Origin: CAYOSF01 sp964406605
Lineage (GTDB): Bacteria; Chloroflexota; Dehalococcoidia; DSTF01; RBG-16-68-14
DNA length: 53,390 bases
Direction: 5' to 3'
NCBI GenBank assembly: GCA_964406605.1
Contig: CAYOSF010000018.1
Location: forward strand, 1 to 53,390
A program made the position numbers and the translations under genes. Under the pieces are notes generated by a model. That model was not told the DNA's origin and made no database searches. It was given only the letters and a program-made list of their open reading frames with translations. Of this stretch, positions 8,855 to 17,507 are shown in pieces. Position 1 is the stretch's first letter. Each line of letters begins with the position of its first letter.

Positions 8855-9981
8855 CTCACTCCTCGTTTCCCCCTTGTTCGGGGGCCTCTCGTCTTCTGAA
8901 CGCCACGTTCCGTCCCTGGCGGCGAGTTGGCGCGCGCCGAGATGGCGAGCAGGATGCCCACCCCCGCCAGCAACGACGCAAGCGCCGAGCCGCCGTAGCT
9001 GAGGAAGGGCATCGGGATGCCCGTCATCGGGATTGTCCGGGTGATGCCGCCGACGTTGATAAGAGCCTGAAAGGCGATCCAGCAGACAATGCCGGTGGCC
9101 AGGAGCGCACCGAAATCGTCCTCAGCGCGGAGCACAACGCGGAAGCCGCGATAGACGAGCACCGCGAAGAGCACCAGCACCGCCATCGCCCCAATGAAGC
9201 CCAACTCCTCGCCCACCACGGCGAAGATCCCGTCCGTGTGGGAGCCGGGGATGTAAAAGAACTTCTGCCGGCTGACCCCCAGACCCAACCCCTTGATGCC
9301 GCCGCTGCCCAGAGCGATCAGAAGCTGCAGCGTGTGGAAGCCGATGCCGCCCGGATCTTCCTCTGCGCGGATGAAGGCCCACATCCTTTCCGCGCGGTAG
9401 GGAGACGTGGCTATCAAGAGCGCGGCCGCGACGCCGCCGATGCTCAGCAGGGCGGCCAGGTGCGTTACCGAGGCGCCGGCGATGAAGAACAGCGTCACGG
9501 TGGTCAGCACCAGCACCGCCGCCGTGCCCGTGTCGGGCTCCAACAGAATCAAGCCGGCGACTATCCCGACCATAAGGACAAACGGCACGAACCCGACGGC
9601 AAAGCTGCGGACGTACGTCTCCCTGCCGGTAAGCCAGTACGATACGTAGATGATCAAGGCCAGCTTGGCGAACTCGCTGGGCTGCACGGGCGGCAGCGGC
9701 CCCAGCGCGATCCAGCGCTGCGCCCCGTTCACCGCCACACCTATCCCGGGCACGAGCACCGCCACCAGGCCAACGATCGCCGCCAGCATGAGCAGAGGGC
9801 TCACCGGACGCAGCCAATGATAGTCCAGCCGCATCAAGGTCACGAGCAGCGCGATGCCGATGGCCGCCCAGACCGCCTGCCTCGCCACGAAATAATTGGC
9901 ATCGTTGAACGCGAGCAAGCCAAGCGCGAAACTGGAGCTATAGACGACGAGCAACCCCAGCACCACCAGCCCCAGCACCAA
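8851..9981 (-). CDS. ftsW: Lipid II glycan polymerase FtsW
   Basis: FtsW is the SEDS-family glycosyltransferase that polymerises lipid II at the septum with its partner FtsI. The sequence is almost all membrane helices, about ten, with the SEDS landmarks NGAQRWIALG, QPSEFAKLALI, SHTDGIFAVVGEELGF and GIPMPFLSYGGSA. The start shown is TTG at 9981; no ATG is available. The frame stays open upstream to a TAG at 10042-10044, and those codons encode Pro-Asp-Tyr-Leu, a motif usual at FtsW N-termini. The real start may therefore be a rare codon upstream, overlapping murD. A basic 20-residue tail ends the protein. Confidence 0.93.
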   Translation of the reverse strand: MVLGLVVLGLLVVYSSSFALGLLAFNDANYFVARQAVWAAIGIALLVTLMRLDYHWLRPVSPLLMLAAIVGLVAVLVPGIGVAVNGAQRWIALGPLPPVQPSEFAKLALIIYVSYWLTGRETYVRSFAVGFVPFVLMVGIVAGLILLEPDTGTAAVLVLTTVTLFFIAGASVTHLAALLSIGGVAAALLIATSPYRAERMWAFIRAEEDPGGIGFHTLQLLIALGSGGIKGLGLGVSRQKFFYIPGSHTDGIFAVVGEELGFIGAMAVLVLFAVLVYRGFRVVLRAEDDFGALLATGIVCWIAFQALINVGGITRTIPMTGIPMPFLSYGGSALASLLAGVGILLAISARANSPPGTERGVQKTRGPRTRGKRGVR

Positions 9982-10013
9982 GCCGAGGATCAGGTAGTCA
10001 GGCTGCGTCCCGC

Positions 10014-11441
10014 TTAGCCGGCGGGTCTCGGCGACTGCGATGGCTCTCTACCCCCTTTCGCGGCGATACGGCGCACCATACGCCGGAAGTCCTCACCTCG
10101 GTCCTCGAAGTTGTCGTAGGCGTCGTAGCTGGTGCAGGCCGGCGAAAAGAGCACCACGTCGCCGGTCTGCGCGTACCGTCCGGCAGCCTTCGTGGCTTCC
10201 GCCACGGTCTCCACGCGCTCGATGGGTGGCGCTCCGGTCGAGGCCGCCGCCGAGCGCAGCGCCTCCTCCAGCAGGGGACCAGCCTCCCCAAAGCAGACCA
10301 CCGCCCGGCACCGGTCGACGGCCTCGCGCGCAAGCTCCTCCAGAGGCAGTAGCTTCTCGCGCCCACCGAGGAGCAGGACGACCGGCTCGCGAAACGAGCG
10401 CAGCCCCGCCAGCGCGCGGTCCGGCGTTGTGGCGATGCTGTCGTTGAAGTAGGCGACTCCCCTGACCGTGCCGGCCGGCTCGAGCCGGTGGGGCACGGTG
10501 GCGAACTCCCGCACCGCCCGCGCCGCGGCACCGGAGTCCAGACCGACGGTGCCCGCCACGGCGACGGCCGCCAGCACATTCGCCACGTTGTGGGCGCCGC
10601 GCAGCGGTATCTCGTCCAGAGACAGCAGCCTGGTCTCGACGGATGCCTGACGCCAGACGATGGCGTCTCCGCGTACGTAGGCGGCGGCGCTCCCGTTCGG
10701 GACCCGGCGGCCGCTGAACCACACCACCTGCCCCGGGGCCTCCGCGGCGAAGGAAGCGGCCACCTCATCGTCCAGGTTCAAGATGGCGATATCATCCCGC
10801 GACTGCTCCTGTAGGATGCGCAGCTTGAGGGCGATGTACTCCTCCCAGGTGTAGCGATCCAGATGGTTGGGAGCGACGTTGAGCACGCAGCCGATGTGAG
10901 GGCTGCGTCCCGCCGTCTCAAGCTGGCTGTGGCTCAGCTCCATCACTACCCACGTATCAGGTGTGATATCGTCGAGCAACCCCAGGAGGCCGACGCCGAT
11001 GTTCCCGCCCACGACGTGCCTGCGCCCCGCGGCCTCGAACATGGCACCCACAAGCGCGGTGGTCGTGGTCTTACCGCTGCTGCCCGTAATACCGATGACC
11101 GTGCCCGTGCAGAGCTCCAGGAAGAGCCGCGTCATGGAGCTGACCGGCACGCCCCGATTGCGGGCGGCCCGGACGGCCGGAAGCGTAAGCGGGACGCCCT
11201 GGGAAACGAAGAGCAGGTCAGCAGAGGTGGCATCCTGGACGCGATTCGCGCCTAGCGAGAACCGCACCGGCAGATCTTCGAGCTCCTGGATTCGCGGCGA
11301 GAGTGCTTCTGGCGACTTAGCGTCGGAAACGGTGACCGAGGCTCCGTGGGACGCTAGATAACGCACCACATCGACTCCCTCGACGCCGAGCCCGAGGACC
11401 GTCACTTTCTTTCCCACCAGGAACTCTCGATCAAGTGTCAT
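10014..11441 (-). CDS. murD: UDP-MurNAc-L-Ala--D-Glu ligase MurD
   Basis: MurD adds D-glutamate to UDP-MurNAc-L-Ala in the cytoplasm. The 475 residues show the Mur-ligase layout: a Rossmann-like N-domain (VTVLGLGVEGVDVV, 13-26), P-loop GSSGKTTTT (120-128), the central VAPNHLDRYTW and the C-terminal VVLLLGGREK and FSPACTSYDAYDNF. It starts 12 nt after the mraY stop with only a weak Shine-Dalgarno, suggesting coupling. The last codons overlap a possible upstream start region of ftsW. Confidence 0.96.
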   Translation of the reverse strand: MTLDREFLVGKKVTVLGLGVEGVDVVRYLASHGASVTVSDAKSPEALSPRIQELEDLPVRFSLGANRVQDATSADLLFVSQGVPLTLPAVRAARNRGVPVSSMTRLFLELCTGTVIGITGSSGKTTTTALVGAMFEAAGRRHVVGGNIGVGLLGLLDDITPDTWVVMELSHSQLETAGRSPHIGCVLNVAPNHLDRYTWEEYIALKLRILQEQSRDDIAILNLDDEVAASFAAEAPGQVVWFSGRRVPNGSAAAYVRGDAIVWRQASVETRLLSLDEIPLRGAHNVANVLAAVAVAGTVGLDSGAAARAVREFATVPHRLEPAGTVRGVAYFNDSIATTPDRALAGLRSFREPVVLLLGGREKLLPLEELAREAVDRCRAVVCFGEAGPLLEEALRSAAASTGAPPIERVETVAEATKAAGRYAQTGDVVLFSPACTSYDAYDNFEDRGEDFRRMVRRIAAKGGREPSQSPRPAG

Positions 11442-11453
11442 AGCACTTTCTCA

Positions 11454-12422
11454 CTATTGAGTCAAGCTAAGCGCAACACCCAGGAACGCTCCCACCGCTC
11501 CCACCAGCCAGAATCGCACGACGACCTGCGGCTCCGACCAGCCCAGCAGCTCGAAATGATGGTGCAGGGGTGCCATCTTCAGCACCCGCCTGCCGGTCAG
11601 CCTGAACGAGCCTATCTGCGCTATGTCGGACAACGCCTCCGCCACAAGCACGATGCCGACGACAGGCAACACGAGCCACCAGCCGGTCATCAACGCCACG
11701 GTCGCCAGGCCGGCGCCGAGCGGCATCGCGCCGGTCTCGCCCATGATCACGCGTGCCGGATTCGTGTTGTACCAGAGAAACCCCACGATGGCGCCCACCA
11801 CCGTGAAGCAGAATGTGGCGAGGAACGCCTGCCCCTGAACGCTGGCGATCACCCCATAGGCACCAAACGCGAGCACCATTACGCCCCCCAGCAGCCCATC
11901 GAGCCCGTCTGTGACGGCGGAAGCGCTCGTCGTGCCGGCGACCACCAGCACGGCTACCACGATGTAGCCCGCGCCGAGTTCGTACTGACCGAAGTGAGGC
12001 ACGTTCACGCTCGTCACATCCAGCGAGTAGTAGAGAATCAGGCCCGATGCCAGCCCGACGATCAGGAGCGCCCCGCTCTTCGCGATGAGGCCGAGGCGCT
12101 CATGGCCGCTGATCCGCTCCCTCCCCTGCAGGGTGAGCAGATCGTCGGCGAAGCCGATCAGACCCACCGACCCCATCACGCCCAGCGGCAGCAAGATCGA
12201 CAGCCGTTCCAGCAGGTTCGTAGGCACGGTGACGAGGAGGATCGTGCCCAGCATCAAGAAACCGCCCATCGTGGGAGTGCCTGCCTTGGCCTGGTGCGAT
12301 TCCGGGCCCTCTTCGCTGATCGCCTTGCCTATCCGCAAGCGCCTGAGCGTGGCCACGAGCGGTCCCCCGGCCACCAGGGAAAAGACCGACGCGGCGGAAC
12401 CTATGACCAGTGCTCTTACCAT
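11454..12422 (-). CDS. mraY: Phospho-MurNAc-pentapeptide translocase MraY (divergent active-site motifs)
   Basis: MraY transfers phospho-MurNAc-pentapeptide to undecaprenyl phosphate, forming lipid I. The 322-residue protein has about ten membrane helices, HQAKAGTPTMGG (43-54), FADD with the Asp pair 93-94 and the late signature APLHHHFELLGW (284-295). Two usual active-site motifs differ: the NAVNLTDGLDGL region reads SASAVTDGLDGL (167-178), and MGD, which holds the third catalytic Asp, reads MGE with Glu 229. AAGGAG lies 6 nt before the ATG, and the start is 1 nt past the murF stop. The position leaves little doubt about identity; whether the substitutions change activity is open. Confidence 0.92.
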   Translation of the reverse strand: MVRALVIGSAASVFSLVAGGPLVATLRRLRIGKAISEEGPESHQAKAGTPTMGGFLMLGTILLVTVPTNLLERLSILLPLGVMGSVGLIGFADDLLTLQGRERISGHERLGLIAKSGALLIVGLASGLILYYSLDVTSVNVPHFGQYELGAGYIVVAVLVVAGTTSASAVTDGLDGLLGGVMVLAFGAYGVIASVQGQAFLATFCFTVVGAIVGFLWYNTNPARVIMGETGAMPLGAGLATVALMTGWWLVLPVVGIVLVAEALSDIAQIGSFRLTGRRVLKMAPLHHHFELLGWSEPQVVVRFWLVGAVGAFLGVALSLTQ

Positions 12423-12423
12423 C

Positions 12424-13782
12424 TCACTCCTTGAGCACGTCCAGTATGGTCTCCAGCGCCATTGCCCGCGACGCCTTGAGCAGCACCACGTCGCCCGGCC
12501 GCAGGTCCGGAGCCAGCCCCTCAGCGGCGGCTTCCTTGTTCGGCCACTGATATGTCGCCGTGTGTCCCGCCTCGCGCGCGGCCTCCGCCACCAGCCCGCT
12601 CAGCTCGCCGATGGCGTGGATGACGTCGGCCGTCTCCGCCGCTCGGCGTCCCACCGCGCGGTGGCCCTCCCGCTCCGCAGCACCCAACTCTGCCATGTCC
12701 CCCAGAACGGCTATCCGCCGGCCGGGGATCTCCGCCATCAGATCCAACGCCGCGGCCATCGAAGCCGGACTGGCGTTGTAGGTGTCGTCGAGAATGGTGC
12801 AGCCCCGGCGGCCACGATGCACCTGGATTCGGAGTGGCACCCGCACCTCTTCCAGCGCGGAAACCACCTCCGCGAGCGACATGCCGTCGGCCAGGCCGAC
12901 CGCCGCGGCGGCGAGCGCGTTTGAGACGATGTGCCTGCCGGGCAGGGAGGTCTCCGCCGCGGCGCCGCGCCCTCCCCAGTGGAGGCGAAAAGCCACGCCA
13001 TCCAGGCCGCGGCTCTTGATCTCTGTCGCCCGCACGTCCGCGTCTCCAGAAATGCCGTAGGAGACATGTTGCGCCGGGGTCCGCTCGGCCATGGCCATCA
13101 CCAACGGGTCATCCGCGTTGAGCACCGCGAAGCCGTGAGACGGAAGGCTTTCAGGTAGCTCCGCCTTGGCGTTCGCGATCGCCTCCAAACTGCCCAGTCG
13201 CTCCAGGTGCGATGGACCAACGTTGGTCACCACGCCCACCTCCGGTCGAGCGATCTCGCACAACGCGCGGATCTCTCCCAGAGCGTACATCCCCATCTCC
13301 AAGACCGCCCGCCGGTGACGGTGGGTGAGGCCGAGCAGCGTCAGCGGAAGCCCGATCTCGTTGTTGTAGTTCGCCTCGTTCTTGAGCACCGGGTAGCGGG
13401 TGGCCAGGACGGCGGCCGCGATCTCCTTCGTGGTCGTCTTCCCGACGCTGCCGGTCACACCGATGACTCTGGCCCGCCGGCGGTTGCGGCGGCCGGCCGC
13501 CAACCGCTGGAGGGCGGCCAAGGTATCCGGCACAACAAAGACAGCCACGCCCGGCGGGAGCGCCTGTCGGAGTCCGCGCACCAGCACACCCCGCGCCCCG
13601 CGTTCGACGGCGTCCAGCACGAACTCGTGCCCGTCCCCATGCTCGCCCGGAAGCGCGATGAAGAGGTCGCCCCGGCCCGCCTGGCGCGAGTCAATCACGA
13701 CGCGGCGAAAGCGAACGTCGAGGGCCGGACGCTCTCGCAGCAGCGGCCCCAGACTCCCGGCGATCTCAGCGCCTCCGATCAT
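12424..13782 (-). CDS. murF: UDP-MurNAc-tripeptide--D-Ala-D-Ala ligase MurF
   Basis: MurF completes the cytoplasmic precursor by adding D-Ala-D-Ala, the product of ddl in this operon. The 452-residue protein has the MurF N-domain motif VVIDSRQAGRGDLFIAL, P-loop GVTGSVGKTTTKE (about 108-120), ENEANYNNEIG-type substrate region (here KNEANYNNEIGLPL), NVGPSHLERLGS and the C-terminal DDTYNASPASM. Murein ligase layout and length are normal. It follows ftsI after 14 nt, where murE is normally found. Confidence 0.96.
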   Translation of the reverse strand: MIGGAEIAGSLGPLLRERPALDVRFRRVVIDSRQAGRGDLFIALPGEHGDGHEFVLDAVERGARGVLVRGLRQALPPGVAVFVVPDTLAALQRLAAGRRNRRRARVIGVTGSVGKTTTKEIAAAVLATRYPVLKNEANYNNEIGLPLTLLGLTHRHRRAVLEMGMYALGEIRALCEIARPEVGVVTNVGPSHLERLGSLEAIANAKAELPESLPSHGFAVLNADDPLVMAMAERTPAQHVSYGISGDADVRATEIKSRGLDGVAFRLHWGGRGAAAETSLPGRHIVSNALAAAAVGLADGMSLAEVVSALEEVRVPLRIQVHRGRRGCTILDDTYNASPASMAAALDLMAEIPGRRIAVLGDMAELGAAEREGHRAVGRRAAETADVIHAIGELSGLVAEAAREAGHTATYQWPNKEAAAEGLAPDLRPGDVVLLKASRAMALETILDVLKE

Positions 13783-13796
13783 CGCCCGAGATACCT

Positions 13797-15518
13797 CTAG
13801 GGAACCGCCTCTGCCAGCGCAGTTCCCTCCGGACGGGCACCCAGGTAGGTGAGGATTTGCGGCGCCAGATCGCTGAATATGGGCGCGGCTACGACGCCGC
13901 CCAGGGGGCTGTCCTGGGGAGCATCGATCGTGACCAACATGATGAATCGCGGGTCCTCGGCTGGAGCGAATCCGACAAAGGACGCAATCGTGTAGTCCTG
14001 GCCGACGAACGTGGTTGTGCCGGTCTTCCCGCCTACCCGGTACCCCGGTACCTGCGCCAGGTGCCCGGGCATGCCGTCCACCACGGCTTCCATCATCTGG
14101 ACCAGCGTTCGGGAAGTCTCCTCCTTGATGACCCGACGCACCACCACCGGCTCATACACGCGGCGGTCGTTCGGGCCCGAAATCTCCTCCACTATGTAGG
14201 GTCGCATCAGGAGTCCGCCGTTCACAAGTGCGGAGACGGCGGTGATCATCTGAATCGGCGTCACGGCGATCCCCTGGCCAAAGCTGTTCGTGGCCAGGTC
14301 GATGGGATACCAGCCTTCGTCGTGATGAGTCCGCACCATCCCCGGCGCCTCGCCGCCCAGACCCACACGTGTCGGCTCGCCGAAGCCGAAGCGCTTGATG
14401 TAGTCGTAGAAGTTGTCGGGGCCCAGAACGCCGCTCAGCCACACCGCACCGGTGTTCAGGCTGTATTGGAGCAGCTCCGTCATGGTCGTCATGCCGTGCG
14501 CGCTGAAGTCCCAATTCGTGATGGGCGCTGCACCCTCTACCGGGGCCTCACCGCTATCGAAGTAGGTCGTGCCCGGCGAGACCAGACCCAGGTCAATAGC
14601 CGCGGCCATGGTGATCGTCTTCATGACGGAGCCCGGCTCGTAGATGTCGGTCACCGCCGGGTTGCGGTAGAGCTCAGTCTGCTCGGCATTGTCCGGATCG
14701 AGCTGGCTCAAGCGGAAGGTGGGCCAGCTCGCCATCGCCAGCACCTCTCCCGTCATGGGATCCATGATGACGATAGTGCCGCCCTCTGCCCCGTGGCGCT
14801 CCACCTCGACTTGCAGCTTCTCCTCCACCAGCCGCTGAAGATAGCGGTCAATCGTGAGTCGGACGTCGCTGCCCGGGTCGGGTTCGTCGCCCAGCCGGCG
14901 ACCGAAGGGGATAGGGTTGCCCAGCCCGTCCAGCTCGAAGTACACCTCGGCTGCAGTACCGCCAAGCTCGTCGTTGAAATCCGCCTCGATCCCGGCCAAG
15001 CCTTGCTGATCGACTCCGATGAAGCCGATAAGCGCAGAGGCCAGGTCCTGCTCCGGATAGGAACGTTCGCTCGTGCTCACGGCCTTCACACCTGGCGGCG
15101 CCAAATCGAGCAGTTGCAGGCCGACCTCCGCGTCCACACCACGGGCAGCCAGATAGTCGCCTTGCTCCTGCGCGCGGGTTGCGGCGATGAGCTCCAACGG
15201 CTCCCGACCGATGAGTGGAGCCAGCACGGCGGCCCCGCGGACGGCAACGGCGTCATCGTCCCAGCTACGCGGGTCCACATAGACGTCAAAGGCCTTCACC
15301 GTCGTCGCCAACGGGTAGCCGTTGCGATCCAGAATGGCGCCCCGCGGCGCCCGGACAATGGTCCGGTGCAGATGCTCATCGGCCGCCTGGGCGACGTAGT
15401 AGTCGTGGTCGAGGATCTGCACCTGCGCCAGACGCGCCACAACACCACCGGCACCTACGAACAGCACCAGGATCAACAGGATCAGGCGCCAGGTCAGGCG
15501 CGGGTTACGCCGGGTCAT
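13797..15518 (-). CDS. ftsI: Septal transpeptidase FtsI (class B PBP, PBP3-like)
   Basis: FtsI crosslinks septal peptidoglycan and pairs with FtsW. The 573-residue protein has one N-terminal membrane helix (about 10-30), a PBP dimerisation domain and a transpeptidase domain with SxxK at 297-300 (SVMK, nucleophile Ser 297), SLN at 353-355 and KTG at 498-500. No PASTA domain follows. I chose ATG 15518 because GGAGGGG lies 7 nt upstream; a longer open frame to 15653 would run into ftsL and adds residues unlike the family. ftsL precedes it by 46 nt and murF follows by 14 nt. Confidence 0.96.
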   Translation of the reverse strand: MTRRNPRLTWRLILLILVLFVGAGGVVARLAQVQILDHDYYVAQAADEHLHRTIVRAPRGAILDRNGYPLATTVKAFDVYVDPRSWDDDAVAVRGAAVLAPLIGREPLELIAATRAQEQGDYLAARGVDAEVGLQLLDLAPPGVKAVSTSERSYPEQDLASALIGFIGVDQQGLAGIEADFNDELGGTAAEVYFELDGLGNPIPFGRRLGDEPDPGSDVRLTIDRYLQRLVEEKLQVEVERHGAEGGTIVIMDPMTGEVLAMASWPTFRLSQLDPDNAEQTELYRNPAVTDIYEPGSVMKTITMAAAIDLGLVSPGTTYFDSGEAPVEGAAPITNWDFSAHGMTTMTELLQYSLNTGAVWLSGVLGPDNFYDYIKRFGFGEPTRVGLGGEAPGMVRTHHDEGWYPIDLATNSFGQGIAVTPIQMITAVSALVNGGLLMRPYIVEEISGPNDRRVYEPVVVRRVIKEETSRTLVQMMEAVVDGMPGHLAQVPGYRVGGKTGTTTFVGQDYTIASFVGFAPAEDPRFIMLVTIDAPQDSPLGGVVAAPIFSDLAPQILTYLGARPEGTALAEAVP

Positions 15519-15564
15519 CCTCAGTCCCCTCCGGCGACCCGGACCGGGTCGTCTCGATCTCGCG

Positions 15565-16008
15565 CTAGTAGAATGGGAGGGGCTTAAGCAGGTCTCGCCA
15601 CCAGGATGAGCCCTGCCCATCCACCTCAACTTCCTGTTGTTCGCCCGGGGCAAAGCGCGTCGGCAGCCGCCCTTCGTCCGCCGACGCCCAGGCCACGTTG
15701 ACCTCCACGGTTTCCCGTTCCTCGGCCGGCTCCAGGCCGAGTCTCTCGGCCTCTCCTTGGATGCGTGACAGCGACGAGAGAGAGCCGACCTCTGCCTCCA
15801 GTTGCTGCACCTCGGTCTCGAGCTCCAGTTTCTCCTGCTTCAGCCGCTGGATCGCGAAGTTGGCCGTCGTCGCCCTGGACGTCTGCACCACCTGCAGCAG
15901 GGCGACCACCACGACCACGGCGACCGCAACCAGTAGCACGTGTGACAGACGCGGGGATGCCGTCGCCTTGGCCTGCGTGCGGGCGAGGGTGCGGTTCAGG
16001 ACAGCCAT
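15565..16008 (-). CDS. ftsL: FtsL-like cell division protein
   Basis: This 147-residue protein has the layout of FtsL/DivIC: a short cytoplasmic N-terminus, one membrane helix (about 23-42) and a coiled coil (about 50-82, rich in Leu/Glu/Lys), then a charged tail. FtsL joins FtsB and FtsQ to activate FtsWI. Sequence conservation in this family is poor, so the call rests on topology and position between rsmH and ftsI. The start is ATG 16008 with GGAGGG 5 nt upstream; the frame is open 18 codons further, with no sign of use. Confidence 0.85.
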   Translation of the reverse strand: MAVLNRTLARTQAKATASPRLSHVLLVAVAVVVVVALLQVVQTSRATTANFAIQRLKQEKLELETEVQQLEAEVGSLSSLSRIQGEAERLGLEPAEERETVEVNVAWASADEGRLPTRFAPGEQQEVEVDGQGSSWWRDLLKPLPFY

Positions 16009-16027
16009 AACGTCCCTCCGCCTCTCT

Positions 16028-16978
16028 CTAGCCCGCAGCGGCGGGCAGCCGCTCAGCGACACGCAGACGGGCGCTCCGGCTCCTTGGATTGGCCGAAACC
16101 TCCACCGGGGAAGGACGAACCGCTCCCCGGCTCACCGGCCGCAGGCCCGCCTTGTGCCGGCACGTGCAGACGGGCTGCTTCGGCGGGCACAGACAATCCC
16201 GCGACTCCCGCTGGATGAAGGACTTGACCATGCGGTCTTCCAGCGAGTGGTAGCTAAGCACCGCCAGCCGGCCAAGGTCGCCCAGGAGGCCGTAGGCTTC
16301 AGGGAGCGCAGCATCCAGGCTGAGGAGTTCCTGATTGACTGCGATCCGGAGGGCCTGAAACGTCCTGGTGGCGGGGTGGGATTGGCGTCGAGCCCTCCCG
16401 CCTACGGCCTCCTCGACTACCTTGGCCAGTTCCGTGGTGGTGTGGAGCCTTCGACGCTTGACGATCTGCCGCGCAATGCGCCGCGCCTGCGACTCCTCTC
16501 CATATCGCCACAGGATGTCCGCCAGCTCCCGTTCCGGGTACTCGTTGACGATCTCCGCTGCGGTCAGCTCCTGCTCCGGACTGAAGCGCATGTCCAGCGG
16601 ACCCTCCCGCTGAAAGCTGAATCCGCGCTCCGCCGCGTCCAGTTGGCTGGACGAGAGGCCCAGATCCAGAAGTACGCCGTGCACGGGCGCGAAGTCCAGC
16701 TCCCCGCAGATTCGTCGCAGGTCCGCGAAGTTCCCTTGCTCGAGCCGGACGTCCTCGCCAAAGGGCTGCAGGCGACCGCGCGCCACGTCCAGCGCCTGTG
16801 GATCTCGGTCGATGCCGAGGAGGGCGCCCCCAGGTGAGGCGGCCTCCATGATGGCTTGGGCATGTCCGCCCGCACCGACAGTGCCATCGACGTAGCGGCC
16901 GCCCGGCCGCACGTTGAGCGCTGCCAGCACTTCCCGCACCATCACCGGGGCATGGTAGGTGATCGTCGCCGTGCTCAC
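16028..16978 (-). CDS. rsmH: 16S rRNA m4C1402 methyltransferase RsmH (MraW)
   Basis: RsmH methylates N4 of C1402 in the 16S rRNA decoding centre using S-adenosylmethionine. The 316-residue protein has YHAPVMVREVL at the N-terminus, the SAM-binding VDGTVGAGGHA (30-40), LLDLGLSSSQLD, NRFxR-like substrate region and ATRTFQALRIAVNQEL. The start is a GTG at 16978 that overlaps the mraZ stop (GTGA, 4 nt). The frame is open upstream as far as 17500, but that region is mraZ in another frame. Confidence 0.96.
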   Translation of the reverse strand: MSTATITYHAPVMVREVLAALNVRPGGRYVDGTVGAGGHAQAIMEAASPGGALLGIDRDPQALDVARGRLQPFGEDVRLEQGNFADLRRICGELDFAPVHGVLLDLGLSSSQLDAAERGFSFQREGPLDMRFSPEQELTAAEIVNEYPERELADILWRYGEESQARRIARQIVKRRRLHTTTELAKVVEEAVGGRARRQSHPATRTFQALRIAVNQELLSLDAALPEAYGLLGDLGRLAVLSYHSLEDRMVKSFIQRESRDCLCPPKQPVCTCRHKAGLRPVSRGAVRPSPVEVSANPRSRSARLRVAERLPAAAG

Positions 16979-17412
16979 GACCGCAACTCCACCGATTCCA
17001 ACGTGCTCTCCAGTTCGTCGTCTACCACCGCCATTTCCGCCTCGAAGCGCTCGGGGTTCCAGATTTCCAGCCATTCGCCGGCGCCTACCACCACCACATT
17101 CCCATCCAGCCCGGCAAAGGCCCGGAGGGGGCCGGGCACCAGGATGCGGCCCTGCCGGTCCAGCTCCACAGCGAAGGAGCGCGTGAAGAAGGCGTGCCGC
17201 GTGATCCGCCCGGCCTTCCGCGTCGGCGGCTCGTTGGTGTACAGCGCGGCCTGCTGTTCGAAGCTCTCGGCCGTGTAGAGGCGAAGACACGTGTCGGGCG
17301 AGCCCTGGCTGAGCACGGCGCCGCGGGCCAGCAGATCGCGGTAACGAGGCGGCACGGGCACGCGCCCACGGCCGTCCATGGCGTACTCGTACCGGCCTAG
17401 GAAATACCTCAA
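16975..17412 (-). CDS. mraZ: Transcriptional regulator MraZ
   Basis: MraZ is a DNA-binding protein of the AbrB/SpoVT type that usually represses its own dcw operon. The 145 residues hold two copies of the MraZ half-barrel: FLGRYEYAMDGRGRVPVPP near the start and FAVELDRQGRILVPGPLR in the second half, each with the DxxGR core. The start is a TTG with GGGAGTG upstream. It is the first gene of the operon, and its promoter region carries four TGGNN boxes that fit an MraZ operator. Autoregulation is therefore likely. Confidence 0.95.
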   Translation of the reverse strand: MRYFLGRYEYAMDGRGRVPVPPRYRDLLARGAVLSQGSPDTCLRLYTAESFEQQAALYTNEPPTRKAGRITRHAFFTRSFAVELDRQGRILVPGPLRAFAGLDGNVVVVGAGEWLEIWNPERFEAEMAVVDDELESTLESVELRS

Positions 17413-17472
17413 TGGGTGTCACTCCCACCTGCGGCCCCCAACGGGGCGCCAACGACAAAACACTGCCATTCT

Positions 17473-17507
17473 CACCATAAGTTACCACGAACACCCACAT
17501 TTTACCA
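17473..17507 (-). promoter_or_regulatory. Probable MraZ operator: four TGGNN boxes with exact 10-nt period
   Basis: On the minus strand TGGTA (17503-17507), TGGGT (17493-17497), TGGTA (17483-17487) and TGGTG (17473-17477) recur every 10 nt. A fifth, TGGCA, follows 9 nt on (17464-17468). MraZ is known to bind TGGGN direct repeats separated by 5 nt, which is the same period. The array covers the -10 element and the predicted start site, as expected for repression. Confidence 0.75.

Noticed and set aside
7426..10017. 863-codon open frame on the plus strand
   Set aside because: It is antisense to murC, murG and ftsW, which are certain. High GC leaves antisense frames open; its composition (Arg/Pro/Gln rich) fits a shadow.
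13857..15587. 576-codon plus-strand frame over ftsI
   Set aside because: It is a shadow of ftsI, rich in His/Arg/Gln, with no motif.
15519..15653. N-terminal extension of ftsI
   Set aside because: It would overlap ftsL, lacks family similarity, and the ATG at 15518 has a strong Shine-Dalgarno.
16979..17500. N-terminal extension of rsmH
   Set aside because: The region is mraZ in another frame. RsmH homology begins at the GTG overlapping the mraZ stop.
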